The translations under genes and the position numbers were made by a program. Below, piece by piece: positions 7,862-14,366 of a stretch of 15,128 nucleotides of DNA. This DNA comes from DASVSE01 sp036399715 (GTDB lineage: Bacteria > Bacteroidota > Rhodothermia > Rhodothermales > Rubricoccaceae): positions 1 to 15,128 of the forward strand of contig DASWMO010000316.1 of the NCBI GenBank assembly GCA_036399715.1. Reading direction: 5' to 3'. How positions within the stretch are numbered: position 1 is the first letter of the stretch; each line of letters begins with the position of its first letter. The notes below the pieces were generated by a model that searched no databases, had not been told where the DNA came from, and saw only the letters and a program-made list of their open reading frames with translations.

Positions 7862-8449
7862 TCAGGAGCGCGCGTCGCCGTCGCTGAGGGCCTGGAAGAG
7901 CCAGAGGCGCGCCGCGGTCCAGTCGCGCTTCACCGTCGCCTCGGAGATGCCGAGCGCCTCGGCCGTCTCCTCGACCGAGAGCCCGCCGAAGTAGCGGCAC
8001 TCGACGACGCGGGCCGCGCGGGGGTCGAGGGCCGCGAAGCGGAGGAGCGCCGCGTCGATGGCCAGCACCTCGTCCGAGCGGCCATCCGAAAAGGCGTCTG
8101 TCGCGGCCACCTCGGGGGCGTCGTCGAGCGCGATGGGCCGCTCCGCCCCGCCGCGCTTGAGGCGCGTCCGCGCGCGGGCGTCGTCGACGAGCACCTGGCG
8201 CATGGCGCGTGCGGCCGCCCCGAAAAAGTGTCCACGGCCGTTGAAGCGGAGCGCCTGCCCGTCGACGAGCTTGGCGTAGGCCTCGTGGACGAGGGCCGTC
8301 GTGTTGAGCGTGTCGTGGGTGTGGCCGCGGCGCTCGCTCCGCGCGATCGCGCGGAGCTCGTCGTAGACGGCGGCCACGAGCCGCTGCGCGGCGTCAGCAT
8401 CGCCGCCGTGGGACGCCGCGAGCAGGGCCGTAACGGGCGGGCGGGGCAT
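7862..8449 (-). CDS. ECF-type RNA polymerase sigma factor (TIGR02999-like)
   Basis: This 195-aa protein recruits RNA polymerase to a specific promoter set. Region 2 spans about 20-90, including TALVHEAYAKLV (51-62), FFGAAARAMRQVLVDDARAR (75-94) and the basic stretch after it. Region 4 spans about 130-190 and ends with a helix-turn-helix reading LSVEETAEALGISEATVKRDW (157-177). The pattern fits the ECF group found beside Ser/Thr kinases in Planctomycetota, Acidobacteriota and Rhodothermota. The DAED motif of region 2.2 is replaced by N-T-T-A (49-52). No anti-sigma gene is adjacent; the kinase follows instead, which suggests control by phosphorylation. ATG at 8449 is chosen because the promoter element lies 17 bases upstream. 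A longer in-frame start at 8566 would add 39 residues of repeat-derived, non-homologous sequence. Confidence 0.92.
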   Translation of the reverse strand: MPRPPVTALLAASHGGDADAAQRLVAAVYDELRAIARSERRGHTHDTLNTTALVHEAYAKLVDGQALRFNGRGHFFGAAARAMRQVLVDDARARTRLKRGGAERPIALDDAPEVAATDAFSDGRSDEVLAIDAALLRFAALDPRAARVVECRYFGGLSVEETAEALGISEATVKRDWTAARLWLFQALSDGDARS

Positions 8450-8466
8450 GGGCGCAGAGGACGGGG

Positions 8467-8495
8467 CAAAGTATGTGTTACGGGTCACATCGCAA
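8467..8495 (-). promoter_or_regulatory. Promoter of the sigma/kinase operon
   Basis: On the minus strand TTG (8495-8493) is followed after 19 bases by TACTTTG (8473-8467). This is one base short of the TAnnTTTG -7 consensus, with a -33 TTG at a suitable distance. The start codon is 17 bases downstream. Confidence 0.45.
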
Positions 8496-8496
8496 T

Positions 8497-8560
8497 ACCC
8501 GACCGACGGATGGGTGGGTGAGCCCCGCGACGGCTGGCCGACGCATGGATGGGTGCCGTC
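8497..8560. repeat. Small degenerate repeat patch upstream of the sigma gene
   Basis: GGATGGGTG occurs at 8508-8516 and again at 8547-8555, 39 bases apart, each preceded by a GAC-rich stretch. Read on the minus strand the copies are CACCCATCC followed by G and TCGG. This resembles the units of the 21-bp array at 14366-14575, but with small deletions. The patch lies between the sigma promoter and the divergent lipoprotein gene. Confidence 0.45.
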
Positions 8561-8577
8561 ACTCACCGCCCGCTGCC

Positions 8578-8913
8578 ATGCCCGCCTCGCCCCGCCTCCT
8601 CGCTCTACTCACCCTCGCCGCTCTGCTGACGGGTGCCGGGTGCCCCTCGGAGTCCGGCCCGACCTCCGCGCCGCCCGGCACGCACGTGCCGGCCCCGCCG
8701 TCCGCGCCCGACGCGCGAGACAACTACACGACGGGCGACTCCCTCCAGATCAACTGGCACGGGTCGTGGTACGCCGGCCACGTCGTCGAGGTGGCCGACG
8801 GTCGCTACAAGGTCCACTACGACGGGTGGGCGGACAGCTGGGACGAGTGGGTCGCGCTCGACCGCCTCCGCTCCGCCGACGCTGGCCCGGTCACGGGCAG
8901 CCGGCCCTCCTGA
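8578..8913 (+). CDS. Small lipoprotein with a Tudor-knot/chromo-barrel-like domain
   Basis: The 111-aa product starts with a signal peptide ending in LLTGAGC, with Cys22 as the likely lipidated residue. The -3 position is Gly, which is relaxed compared with the classical lipobox. A Pro/Ser/Thr-rich linker (23-47) leads to one compact domain at about 50-98. It reads GDSLQINWHGSWYAGHVVEV, then YKVHYDGW and SWDEWVALDRLR. This pattern (aromatic W/Y residues, HYDGW, SWDEWV) is that of the Tudor-knot or MSL3-like chromo-barrel fold known from eukaryotic chromatin proteins and found now and then in bacterial envelope proteins. Its ligand here is unknown. The ATG at 8578 gives a complete signal peptide; an in-frame start at 8473 would bury it behind 35 residues of repeat-derived sequence. 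It is the first of a run of small exported-protein genes. Confidence 0.8.
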   Translation: MPASPRLLALLTLAALLTGAGCPSESGPTSAPPGTHVPAPPSAPDARDNYTTGDSLQINWHGSWYAGHVVEVADGRYKVHYDGWADSWDEWVALDRLRSADAGPVTGSRPS

Positions 8914-8938
8914 CGGCCTCCATCCCTGAACCGGACCC

Positions 8939-9364
8939 ATGCCCGACCGCCCCTTCCGCCCGGCGTCCGCCGTGTTCCGTCTGGTCGCACTCGGCCTGCT
9001 CGGCCTCGGCTGCATCTCGCTGCCGCCAGACAGCGGCTGGACGCTCCTCGGCGAGCGCACCGTCGGGCACCGGGCCGAGCGCGACGAGATCGCCGTCGGC
9101 CCCCGCGTGGGCGCGTTCGACCGCATCAAGCTCGTCGTCCGCGGCCGCGCCGTCACGTTCCACGACGTCGAGGTCCACTACGTCAACGGGACACGTCAGG
9201 ACGTGGCGGTCCGGCAGCGGATCCTGGTCGGGGACGAGACGCGCGCGGTCGACCTCGCGGGCAGCGACCGCCGCATCGCGCGTGTGGTGATCGTCTGCGA
9301 GACCCACCGCACGCGCGACCCGAGCGACCCGCGCGCCGTCGTCGCGCTCTACGGCTGGCGCTGA
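8939..9364 (+). CDS. Small lipoprotein, possibly DUF2541-like
   Basis: The 141-aa product has an N-terminal hydrophobic stretch ending LLGLGC, with Cys25 as the candidate lipidation site. The mature part, about 33-122, looks like a single beta-sandwich. It contains WTLLGERTVGHRAERDEI, then FDRIKLVVRGRAVTFHDVEV, then DLAGSDRRIARVVIV. This order (a repeated backbone of short strands, a G-x-R-R-I turn, then a hydrophobic strand) resembles DUF2541, a small uncharacterised exported domain; the match is from memory of the pattern. The gene starts 25 bases after the Tudor-knot lipoprotein gene, so the two are probably cotranscribed. Function unknown. Confidence 0.8.
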   Translation: MPDRPFRPASAVFRLVALGLLGLGCISLPPDSGWTLLGERTVGHRAERDEIAVGPRVGAFDRIKLVVRGRAVTFHDVEVHYVNGTRQDVAVRQRILVGDETRAVDLAGSDRRIARVVIVCETHRTRDPSDPRAVVALYGWR

Positions 9365-9411
9365 CGGCGTCGCGCTTTGCTTCCCCTCTTGGCTCACCCT
9401 CCGGTTTCCCT

Positions 9412-10341
9412 ATGACGACCCGCCTCCTCCGCGCGGCCCTCGCCGCACTCGCCCTCGCCGCGCTCGCGGCCAGCCCACCCGCCGTTGCGCAGCGTCCGGC
9501 CGTCGACATGGCGAGCCTGCTCAACATCCCCTTCTACCCCGACGCCGGCGGGTTCGACGCGCGCAACGTCCTCCTGCTGTTCCCGCCGGCCGACGCCGAC
9601 GTCCGCCTCGCGCTCACCGACCCCGCCGGGCACATCCTCCACGAGGTCCCCTTCGAGGTCCGCCCGGCCGCCGCGGCTCCCGTCTTCGCCTACCTCAACG
9701 TCAACAGCCGGTACGGGGACCGGCAGACGTTCGCGCCCGGCGAGCCTGGTGACTACGTCCTCAGCGTGACCGTCGACGGCGAGGCCGTCGGGTCGGTGCC
9801 CTTCTCGCTGGCCGTCGAGCGAAGCACGGACCCCTTCGCCCCCGGCGCAACGTGGACGGCCGAGGGGCCGTGGCAGCGGCTCGCGTACCTCGCCCAGCCA
9901 ACGGAGCGGCCTGAGGAGTCGATCGGCTTTGACTACTGGGTCTCGTCGCGCGAGGTCGGCAACCGCACCGCCAGCCTGTCGCTGAGCCTGCGCCGCGGCG
10001 GCGAGGAGGTCGCCCGGAGCCGCTCGAACGTCCACCTGAGCACCGTCGGCCTGACATTCTTCCAGGACCATGAGCTGGCGAAGCCGGGCGACGGCGTCAC
10101 CCTCTGGCCCTTTACCGCTACTGACCTCGCGTCGACCGACGGCCGCTACGAGCTCGTGGTCCTCTCCAGCGGCACGCCGATCCGGACCTACGTCGTCACG
10201 GTCGAGGGCGGGCGCATCCGGCCGCACCTGCAGAGCGCGCTCGACTACGAGCCGCGCGCGGGCTTCCTCTCGCCGCGCCTGCTCAGGACCGGCAACAGCA
10301 CGCACACCATCGACGCCTGGTGGGTCGAGGTGGCCGACTAG
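9412..10341 (+). CDS. Secreted protein of unknown function
   Basis: I do not recognise this 309-aa protein. Residues 1-26 form a clear signal peptide (RLLRAALAALALAALAASPP, then AVA|Q), so it is exported. The mature part seems to contain two beta-rich domains. The first, about 45-137, contains DVRLALTDPAGHILHEVPFEV and YVLSVTVDGEAVGSVPFSLAV, which look like immunoglobulin-like strands. The second, about 150-309, has alternating strands such as SLSLSLRRGGEEVARS, and YELVVLSSGTPIRTYVVTV. There are no cysteines in the mature chain, no catalytic motif that I can see and no T9SS sorting domain. It starts 47 bases after the preceding gene and ends 47 bases before the next. A TTTGC at 9376-9380 lacks the TA half of a -7 element, so I do not call a promoter. 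Confidence 0.82.
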   Translation: MTTRLLRAALAALALAALAASPPAVAQRPAVDMASLLNIPFYPDAGGFDARNVLLLFPPADADVRLALTDPAGHILHEVPFEVRPAAAAPVFAYLNVNSRYGDRQTFAPGEPGDYVLSVTVDGEAVGSVPFSLAVERSTDPFAPGATWTAEGPWQRLAYLAQPTERPEESIGFDYWVSSREVGNRTASLSLSLRRGGEEVARSRSNVHLSTVGLTFFQDHELAKPGDGVTLWPFTATDLASTDGRYELVVLSSGTPIRTYVVTVEGGRIRPHLQSALDYEPRAGFLSPRLLRTGNSTHTIDAWWVEVAD

Positions 10342-10388
10342 GCCGCCTGGTTCCACCGTCCCCTCCACTCGTTCCGCCCCACGCCGCC

Positions 10389-10949
10389 ATGTCGCACCGC
10401 TCCGTCCTCCTGCTCGCGCTCCTGCTCCCCGCCCTGGCCGCCTGCTCCGAGGAGCCGACGCCCGCCTCCCACCCCGCCGCTCAGGCCCAGCCCGCTGCCG
10501 CCTCGACGCCCATCGCGACGCCCGTCGCGTCTACCTCCGCCGCGACAGGCGAATCCGGGTCGTGCCCGTGGCTCTCGTCCGACCTCGCCACGGGCATTCT
10601 CGGGGCCGATGTGACTGTCACGAAGCCCGCCGGCGACCCCGCGAATTGCTACATCGCCTCGACCCCCTCGACGTGGGCCGGCGAGGCGGACCGGATGGAG
10701 GGCTACACGCTGGACTCGCTCGCGACGGCCTTCGGTCTGACGCTGGAGCCCGTCGGCGGGCTCGGCGAGCGGGCGGGCTGGAAGAGCGCCGCGCAGTGGG
10801 AGGGCAACGACGTCGGGGGGCAGGTCCTCGTCGAGCATGGCGGCGGCGTCACGGTCGTCCTGCTCAATGCCACGCCGCCGCGGCCGGGCCTCCGCGAGAA
10901 GGCCGAGGCGCTCGCGCGCGCCATCGTCGCGACGTACCCCGCGCGGTAG
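10389..10949 (+). CDS. Lipoprotein of unknown function
   Basis: The 186-aa product has a textbook lipoprotein signal, ending LAAC with Cys19. A low-complexity Ala/Pro/Ser/Thr linker at about 20-57 follows. The globular part, about 58-186, has two cysteines (59 and 87) that could form a disulfide; the stretch CPWLSSDLATGILG lies after the first. The layout (Cys, short helix, Gly-Ala, second Cys after about 28 residues) recalls actinobacterial DUF3558-type lipoproteins, but I would not assign it. ATG at 10389 is chosen because it starts the signal peptide. The upstream in-frame start (10320) would overlap the previous gene and add a non-hydrophobic leader. The C-terminal helix carries several Ala, Arg and Lys residues. 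Confidence 0.8.
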   Translation: MSHRSVLLLALLLPALAACSEEPTPASHPAAQAQPAAASTPIATPVASTSAATGESGSCPWLSSDLATGILGADVTVTKPAGDPANCYIASTPSTWAGEADRMEGYTLDSLATAFGLTLEPVGGLGERAGWKSAAQWEGNDVGGQVLVEHGGGVTVVLLNATPPRPGLREKAEALARAIVATYPAR

Positions 10950-11001
10950 CCACGGCCGCGCTCCGCACCGGCGTCGAGGCGGGACTTCTACGTCTTCTTC
11001 G

Positions 11002-11019
11002 GCGCCGTTGCCACGGCGC
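11002..11019 (+). terminator. Possible stem-loop terminator
   Basis: GCGCCGT (11002-11008) and ACGGCGC (11013-11019) form a perfect 7-bp stem with a TGCC loop, 53 bases after the lipoprotein stop. There is no T tract after it, so it could be a transcript-end stabiliser rather than an intrinsic terminator. Confidence 0.4.
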
Positions 11020-11091
11020 ACATCCCGCCGACGCGTGCGAGTCGGCAGCCGCAACCGCCTCCTATCCTCGAATAGCTCTTCTGACCCCGCC

Positions 11092-11547
11092 ATGCGCCAG
11101 TTTACCGACCCCGACGCGCTCGCCGCGATCCTCCGCCCGCACCTCGAGCCCGGCGAGACGCTGCGGCACTGGGCCTCCGGCGTACGGCAGCCGAGCGTCT
11201 GGCTCCTGCTCCCGCTCGCGGCCCTCGGCATCGTGCCCGCCGTCGTGGCGTCGTTCCTGCTCACAAAGGACTTTCTCGTCGGCCTGACCGACCGCCGCGT
11301 CCTCGTGCTCCGGATGGGCGCGAGCGGGACCGAGCCGGCCGAGGTCGTCGCGTACGACCTCGGCGCGCTGCCGCCGGTGACGGCGCGGACGGGGCCGCTC
11401 TTCACGCACCTCCGGATCCACGACCCGGCGCAGCCCTTTGCGGCCAAGTTCAACCGGGCCGGGATGCCCGGCAACCGCGAACACGCGGTGGCAATCGCGG
11501 AGGCACTCGCGCCCGGGCCCGTGGCGGCGGGTCTGCCGGCATCATGA
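11092..11547 (+). CDS. Small membrane protein, PH-domain-like
   Basis: This 151-aa protein has one strong hydrophobic segment at about 36-57. Around it are elements of the bacterial PH-like fold: LEPGETLRHWASG (18-30) before the helix, then FLVGLTDRRVLVLRM (61-75) after it. The GLT-x-R-R-V-L-V pattern is characteristic of bacterial PH-domain proteins (YokE/YdbT-like). Later strands include VVAYDLGALPPV and FTHLRIHD. The role of such domains in bacteria is mostly unknown; a membrane-associated adaptor is a guess. The ATG at 11092 follows a 142-base gap holding a hairpin, so it probably has its own promoter. TAgcTcTT at 11073-11080 is a poor match to the -7 element. No Shine-Dalgarno sequence. 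Confidence 0.75.
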   Translation: MRQFTDPDALAAILRPHLEPGETLRHWASGVRQPSVWLLLPLAALGIVPAVVASFLLTKDFLVGLTDRRVLVLRMGASGTEPAEVVAYDLGALPPVTARTGPLFTHLRIHDPAQPFAAKFNRAGMPGNREHAVAIAEALAPGPVAAGLPAS

Positions 11548-11573
11548 GCCCTGGGCGGGCAGGCCACGTATCA

Positions 11574-11586
11574 AGGGCCGGGCCCT
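11574..11586. other. Short perfect palindrome after the PH-like gene
   Basis: AGGGCC-G-GGCCCT lies 26 bases after the stop at 11547. As a hairpin it would have only four pairs around a five-base loop and has no T tract, so terminator function is doubtful. It could be a protein-binding palindrome. Confidence 0.3.
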
Positions 11587-11650
11587 CCCCGCGATGGTGC
11601 GCCGCGCACGCTGGCAGGGCGCCTCGGTGAAGCGCGGAGCGCCCGGCGCG

Positions 11651-11658
11651 TAGCTTCG
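11651..11658 (+). promoter_or_regulatory. Promoter -7 element of the TIGR02587-type gene
   Basis: TAgcTTcG at 11651-11658 differs by one base from TAnnTTTG and lies 19 bases before the GTG start, a spacing like that of the amylase gene. No TTG is found at the -33 position. The flanking sequence TTCGCCCG is shared with the element at 14609. Confidence 0.45.
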
Positions 11659-11677
11659 CCCGCTCCGCCGCGCCCCC

Positions 11678-12514
11678 GTGTCCCGCCCCGTCTCGCAGTC
11701 GCTCCAGGAGTACGCGCGCGGCGTCGGCGGTGGGCTGCTGTTCAGCCTGCCGCTGTTCTACACGATGGAGATGTGGGCGATCGGCCTGACGGCGTCGCCC
11801 GGGCGCCTCGCCGCGCTCGTCGGCGGGACGTTCGCGCTCCTCGTCGCCTACAACCGCGTCGCGGGCATCCACGGCACGCACCGCCTCCGCGACGACCTGC
11901 TGGAGTCGGTCGAGGAGATGGGCCTCGGGCTCGCCGTCGCCGCCGTCCTGCTCGCCGCGCTCGGCCGCTTCCCCGCGGACGGCCTCTCGCCCGGTGTCCT
12001 CGGCGTGCTGACGCTCCAGGCCATGGTCGCCGCGGTCGGCGTCTCGGTCGGCACGGCCCAGCTCGGCCAGGCGCCGGACGACAACGAAGCAGACGACGCG
12101 GGCGACGATAAAGAGGACGCCGTGCCGCGGACCGTCATCGGCGAGGTCGTCGTCGCGCTGTGCGGGGCCGTGCTCGTGGCCGCCAACGTCGCCCCGACCG
12201 AGGAGATCGTCCTGCTCGGGGCCGAGCTGACGCCTGCGCACCTCGCGGCCCTCATCGCGCTCTCGCTCGCCGTCGGCGGCGGGCTGCTGTACGTCAGCGC
12301 GTTCCGCGGGTCCGAGCGGGTCGCCGGAGCCGGCCTCGGGCCGCTGCGCGGGACCGTCGTGACGTACGCCGTCGCGCTCGTCGCCTCGGCCGCCCTGATG
12401 TGGGTCTTCGGGCACGTCGAGGCCGGCGCCGGCAGCCTCGGGGCGCTCGTCGTGCTGTCCTTCCCCGCGATGCTCGGCGCCTCGGCCGGCCGCCTCCTCC
12501 TCGGCTCGTCATGA
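11678..12514 (+). CDS. Integral membrane protein, TIGR02587/DUF2391 family
   Basis: The 278-aa product is a polytopic membrane protein with about seven hydrophobic segments (near 18-38, 44-58, 82-97, 104-126, 152-170, 187-206, 228-244 and possibly 251-275). Recognisable family stretches are LFSLPLFYTMEMW (21-33), HRLRDDLLESVEEMGLG (68-84) and NVAPTEEIVLL (170-180). It corresponds to the uncharacterised family TIGR02587 (DUF2391). The neighbouring gene matches its usual partner TIGR02588. A loop at about 131-148 is strongly acidic (Asp/Glu-rich with a DDxxDDxxDDKED pattern) and sits between segments four and five. The start is GTG at 11678, supported by the promoter element just upstream. It overlaps the next gene by four bases (ATGA). 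Function unknown. Confidence 0.85.
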   Translation: MSRPVSQSLQEYARGVGGGLLFSLPLFYTMEMWAIGLTASPGRLAALVGGTFALLVAYNRVAGIHGTHRLRDDLLESVEEMGLGLAVAAVLLAALGRFPADGLSPGVLGVLTLQAMVAAVGVSVGTAQLGQAPDDNEADDAGDDKEDAVPRTVIGEVVVALCGAVLVAANVAPTEEIVLLGAELTPAHLAALIALSLAVGGGLLYVSAFRGSERVAGAGLGPLRGTVVTYAVALVASAALMWVFGHVEAGAGSLGALVVLSFPAMLGASAGRLLLGSS

Positions 12515-12897
12515 CCACCCCGAACCCCCGCAACGGTGTCGAGAACGCCGTCTTCAGCGTGAGCCTCGTGCTCGTGCTCGCCCTCGTCGGCGCGCTCGCG
12601 AGCGAGGCCATCCGCGGACCCGCCGGCCCGGCACACGTCCAGGCGAGCGTCTTGCAGCCGGTCCAGCGGTCGGGCAGCGCCATCGCGACCGTGACGATCC
12701 GGAACACCGGCGGGACGGCCGCCGAGGCCGTTCGCGTCGAGGCGTGCGGCCGCGGCGGGCCGGCCGGCGAGACCATCTGCGCCGAGGCCGAGGTCCCCTA
12801 CGTCCCCGCCGGCGCGACACGCAGCGCCGTCGTGGGCTTCGCCAAGGCGCCCGGCGGACCGCTCCGCGCCCGCGTCGTGAGCTACCTCGAACCGTAG
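12511..12897 (+). CDS. TIGR02588-family membrane-anchored protein
   Basis: The 128-aa product has one membrane segment at about 13-33, with no obvious cleavage site. The C-terminal part (about 43-128) reads as a single beta-sandwich, with ATVTIRNTGGTAAEAVRVEA (59-78) and VVGFAKAPGG. Two cysteines (79 and 90) could pair in the periplasm. Size, layout and position directly after the TIGR02587-type gene fit TIGR02588, an uncharacterised family usually encoded beside TIGR02587. The ATG overlaps the upstream stop as ATGA, implying translational coupling and probably a joint complex in the inner membrane. The fold resembles CARDB/COG1361-like domains; function is unknown. Confidence 0.82.
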   Translation: MTTPNPRNGVENAVFSVSLVLVLALVGALASEAIRGPAGPAHVQASVLQPVQRSGSAIATVTIRNTGGTAAEAVRVEACGRGGPAGETICAEAEVPYVPAGATRSAVVGFAKAPGGPLRARVVSYLEP

Positions 12898-12903
12898 CGC
12901 GCC

Positions 12904-12922
12904 CGGCGGCAGGCGCCCGCCG
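12904..12922. terminator. Possible bidirectional terminator between convergent genes
   Basis: CGGCGG (12904-12909) and CCGCCG (12917-12922) can pair as a 6-bp GC stem with a 7-base loop, inside the 26-base gap between two convergent stops. There is no T tract on either side, so strength is uncertain. Confidence 0.4.
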
Positions 12923-12923
12923 T

Positions 12924-14312
12924 CTACCGCGCCACGACGAGCCGCGCCGTCGCCGTCCGCGCCCCCGCCGTCGCGCGGACGACGTACACGCCGGGGGGCC
13001 ACGCCTCCGTCTCGACGCCGACGACGGTCTCGCCCTGCGCCGCCGCCCCGTCCAGCACCACCGCGACCTCGCGCCCGAGCGCGTCGAGCACAACGACCCG
13101 CACGGTCTCAGCCTCGGCGAGTGACAGCACGATCTCGACGCGCCCCGACGCCGGGTTCGGACGCACCGATACGTCCACGCCCTGTGCCGCGTCCGGCCCT
13201 GCCTCGCCCGCCACGAGAGGCGCCACCGTTCGGAATGCCCATCCAGGCCGGCGCCCGCCAAGGCCGAACCCGCCCACGTACAGCCGCCCGTCCGGGCCAA
13301 TGAAAGCCCACAGCACGCGCGCGTTGAACGACGCCTCCGGCCCCTGGTCGATGATCGAACCCGGCACCACGCCCACGATGCGCCACGACTCGCCCGCGTC
13401 CTCGGTCGCCCAGATGTGACCGCCGTTCATCGCGATCACCGCCCGCCCGCCGCCCATGTCCACGACCTCCGACGCCGCTGCGTTTGGGTCGCCGGTGAGC
13501 CCGAATGTCTCGCGCCACGTGTCGCCGCCGTCGTCGGAGACGATCACGCGCGAGATGCGCCCCGGCCGCGTCGGGTCGATGATCGCAGCCACGAGGCGGT
13601 CTCCGCCGCCGGGCGCCGCACCGCCGAGCCGGGCTATGGCGTCGGCTGAGAAGCGGAAGTACTGGTACCAGCCGGGCACGCGCTGGAACGAGACGCCGCG
13701 GTCGTCGCTCGTCGCGAGACCCCAGGAGCCAGCGCCGACGATGCGCCCTGCATGCGGCCCGGTGTGGACGACGGCAAGGCGACGAGCGTGCGGGCCCTCG
13801 CTATTCGGGTCCGGGAAGAGGGTCCGGTGCCACGTCGCGCCACGGTCGTGCGAGTAGACGGACCAGAAGCTGTTGGGGCCGTCGGCTGCGAGCAGCATGC
13901 CCGCGCCGGGCACGCCCGCTGGGATCTCGGTGTAGTAGTTGACATAAGGCGCACCGTCCGACGGGACAGCCTGAAACGTCACGCCATTGTTCGTGGACCG
14001 CTCAAACCGTTGTCGGGTCGAGATGAGCGTGTCTTGGCCGAGTGCGAAGACAGGGTCGTCTGGGTCGTACGCGTGCTCGGTCCAGAGTTGGTCGGGCCCG
14101 TAGGGCGGTCTCAGACTCCGCATCCTCGAATTCCCGGCCGACCACATCGTCCCATCGGGCGCGATCGAGGGCCGCTCCGGATCGACGGCGTTCGCGCCCA
14201 CGCGCTCCCACATGAGCGTCTGAGCCGACGGTGCCGCCGCGCCCACACCGAAAAGAAGCACGAAGAGGGCGAAGCCCGACGCCCGCCCGACGCCCCGTCT
14301 CGATGTCCGCAT
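12924..14312 (-). CDS. Secreted Asp-box (BNR/sialidase-like) protein with T9SS type A sorting domain
   Basis: The 462-aa product is exported by Sec and then carried across the outer membrane by the type IX system. The signal peptide is about 1-30 (GFALFVLLFGVG, then APSA|Q). Five Asp-box-like motifs (S-x-D-x-G-x-T/S-W/F) lie at 106-113, 154-161, 202-209, 259-266 and 303-310; the best are SHDRGATW, SDDGGDTW and TEDAGESW. Such motifs mark beta-propellers as in sialidases and photosystem assembly factors. The usual sialidase arginine triad is not evident, so enzymatic activity should not be assumed. The C-terminal sorting domain is at about 380-462: SVRPNPASGRVEIVL, then VVVLDALGREVAVVLDG, and PPGVYVVRA near the end. 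ATG at 14312 begins the signal peptide; a longer frame to 14468 runs into the tandem array. The protein is probably surface-attached or released; ligand unknown. Confidence 0.9.
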   Translation of the reverse strand: MRTSRRGVGRASGFALFVLLFGVGAAAPSAQTLMWERVGANAVDPERPSIAPDGTMWSAGNSRMRSLRPPYGPDQLWTEHAYDPDDPVFALGQDTLISTRQRFERSTNNGVTFQAVPSDGAPYVNYYTEIPAGVPGAGMLLAADGPNSFWSVYSHDRGATWHRTLFPDPNSEGPHARRLAVVHTGPHAGRIVGAGSWGLATSDDRGVSFQRVPGWYQYFRFSADAIARLGGAAPGGGDRLVAAIIDPTRPGRISRVIVSDDGGDTWRETFGLTGDPNAAASEVVDMGGGRAVIAMNGGHIWATEDAGESWRIVGVVPGSIIDQGPEASFNARVLWAFIGPDGRLYVGGFGLGGRRPGWAFRTVAPLVAGEAGPDAAQGVDVSVRPNPASGRVEIVLSLAEAETVRVVVLDALGREVAVVLDGAAAQGETVVGVETEAWPPGVYVVRATAGARTATARLVVAR

Positions 14313-14333
14313 GGCCCCGCCGCGATGTGAGCC

Positions 14334-14366
14334 CGAAGGGTACCGCCCCCGCCCGCCGAACCGCAA
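14334..14366 (-). promoter_or_regulatory. Possible promoter of the Asp-box/T9SS gene
   Basis: On the minus strand TTG (14366-14364) is followed after 21 bases by TAcccTTCG (14342-14334). This resembles TAnnTTTG with one extra base and one mismatch. The ATG is 21 bases downstream, the spacing seen at other genes here. The -33 part touches the edge of the tandem array. Confidence 0.35.

Noticed and set aside
5430..8521. Long frames overlapping the kinase and sigma genes, including a 694-codon antisense frame
   Set aside because: They are rich in Arg, Gly, Ala and Pro, have no recognisable motifs and lie over well-supported genes; a usual effect of high GC.
8450..8566. Upstream start for the sigma factor adding 39 residues
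   Set aside because: The extra part is translated repeat patch and promoter sequence without similarity to sigma factors.
8473..8577. Upstream start for the Tudor-knot lipoprotein
   Set aside because: It would hide the lipoprotein signal behind 35 non-hydrophobic residues.
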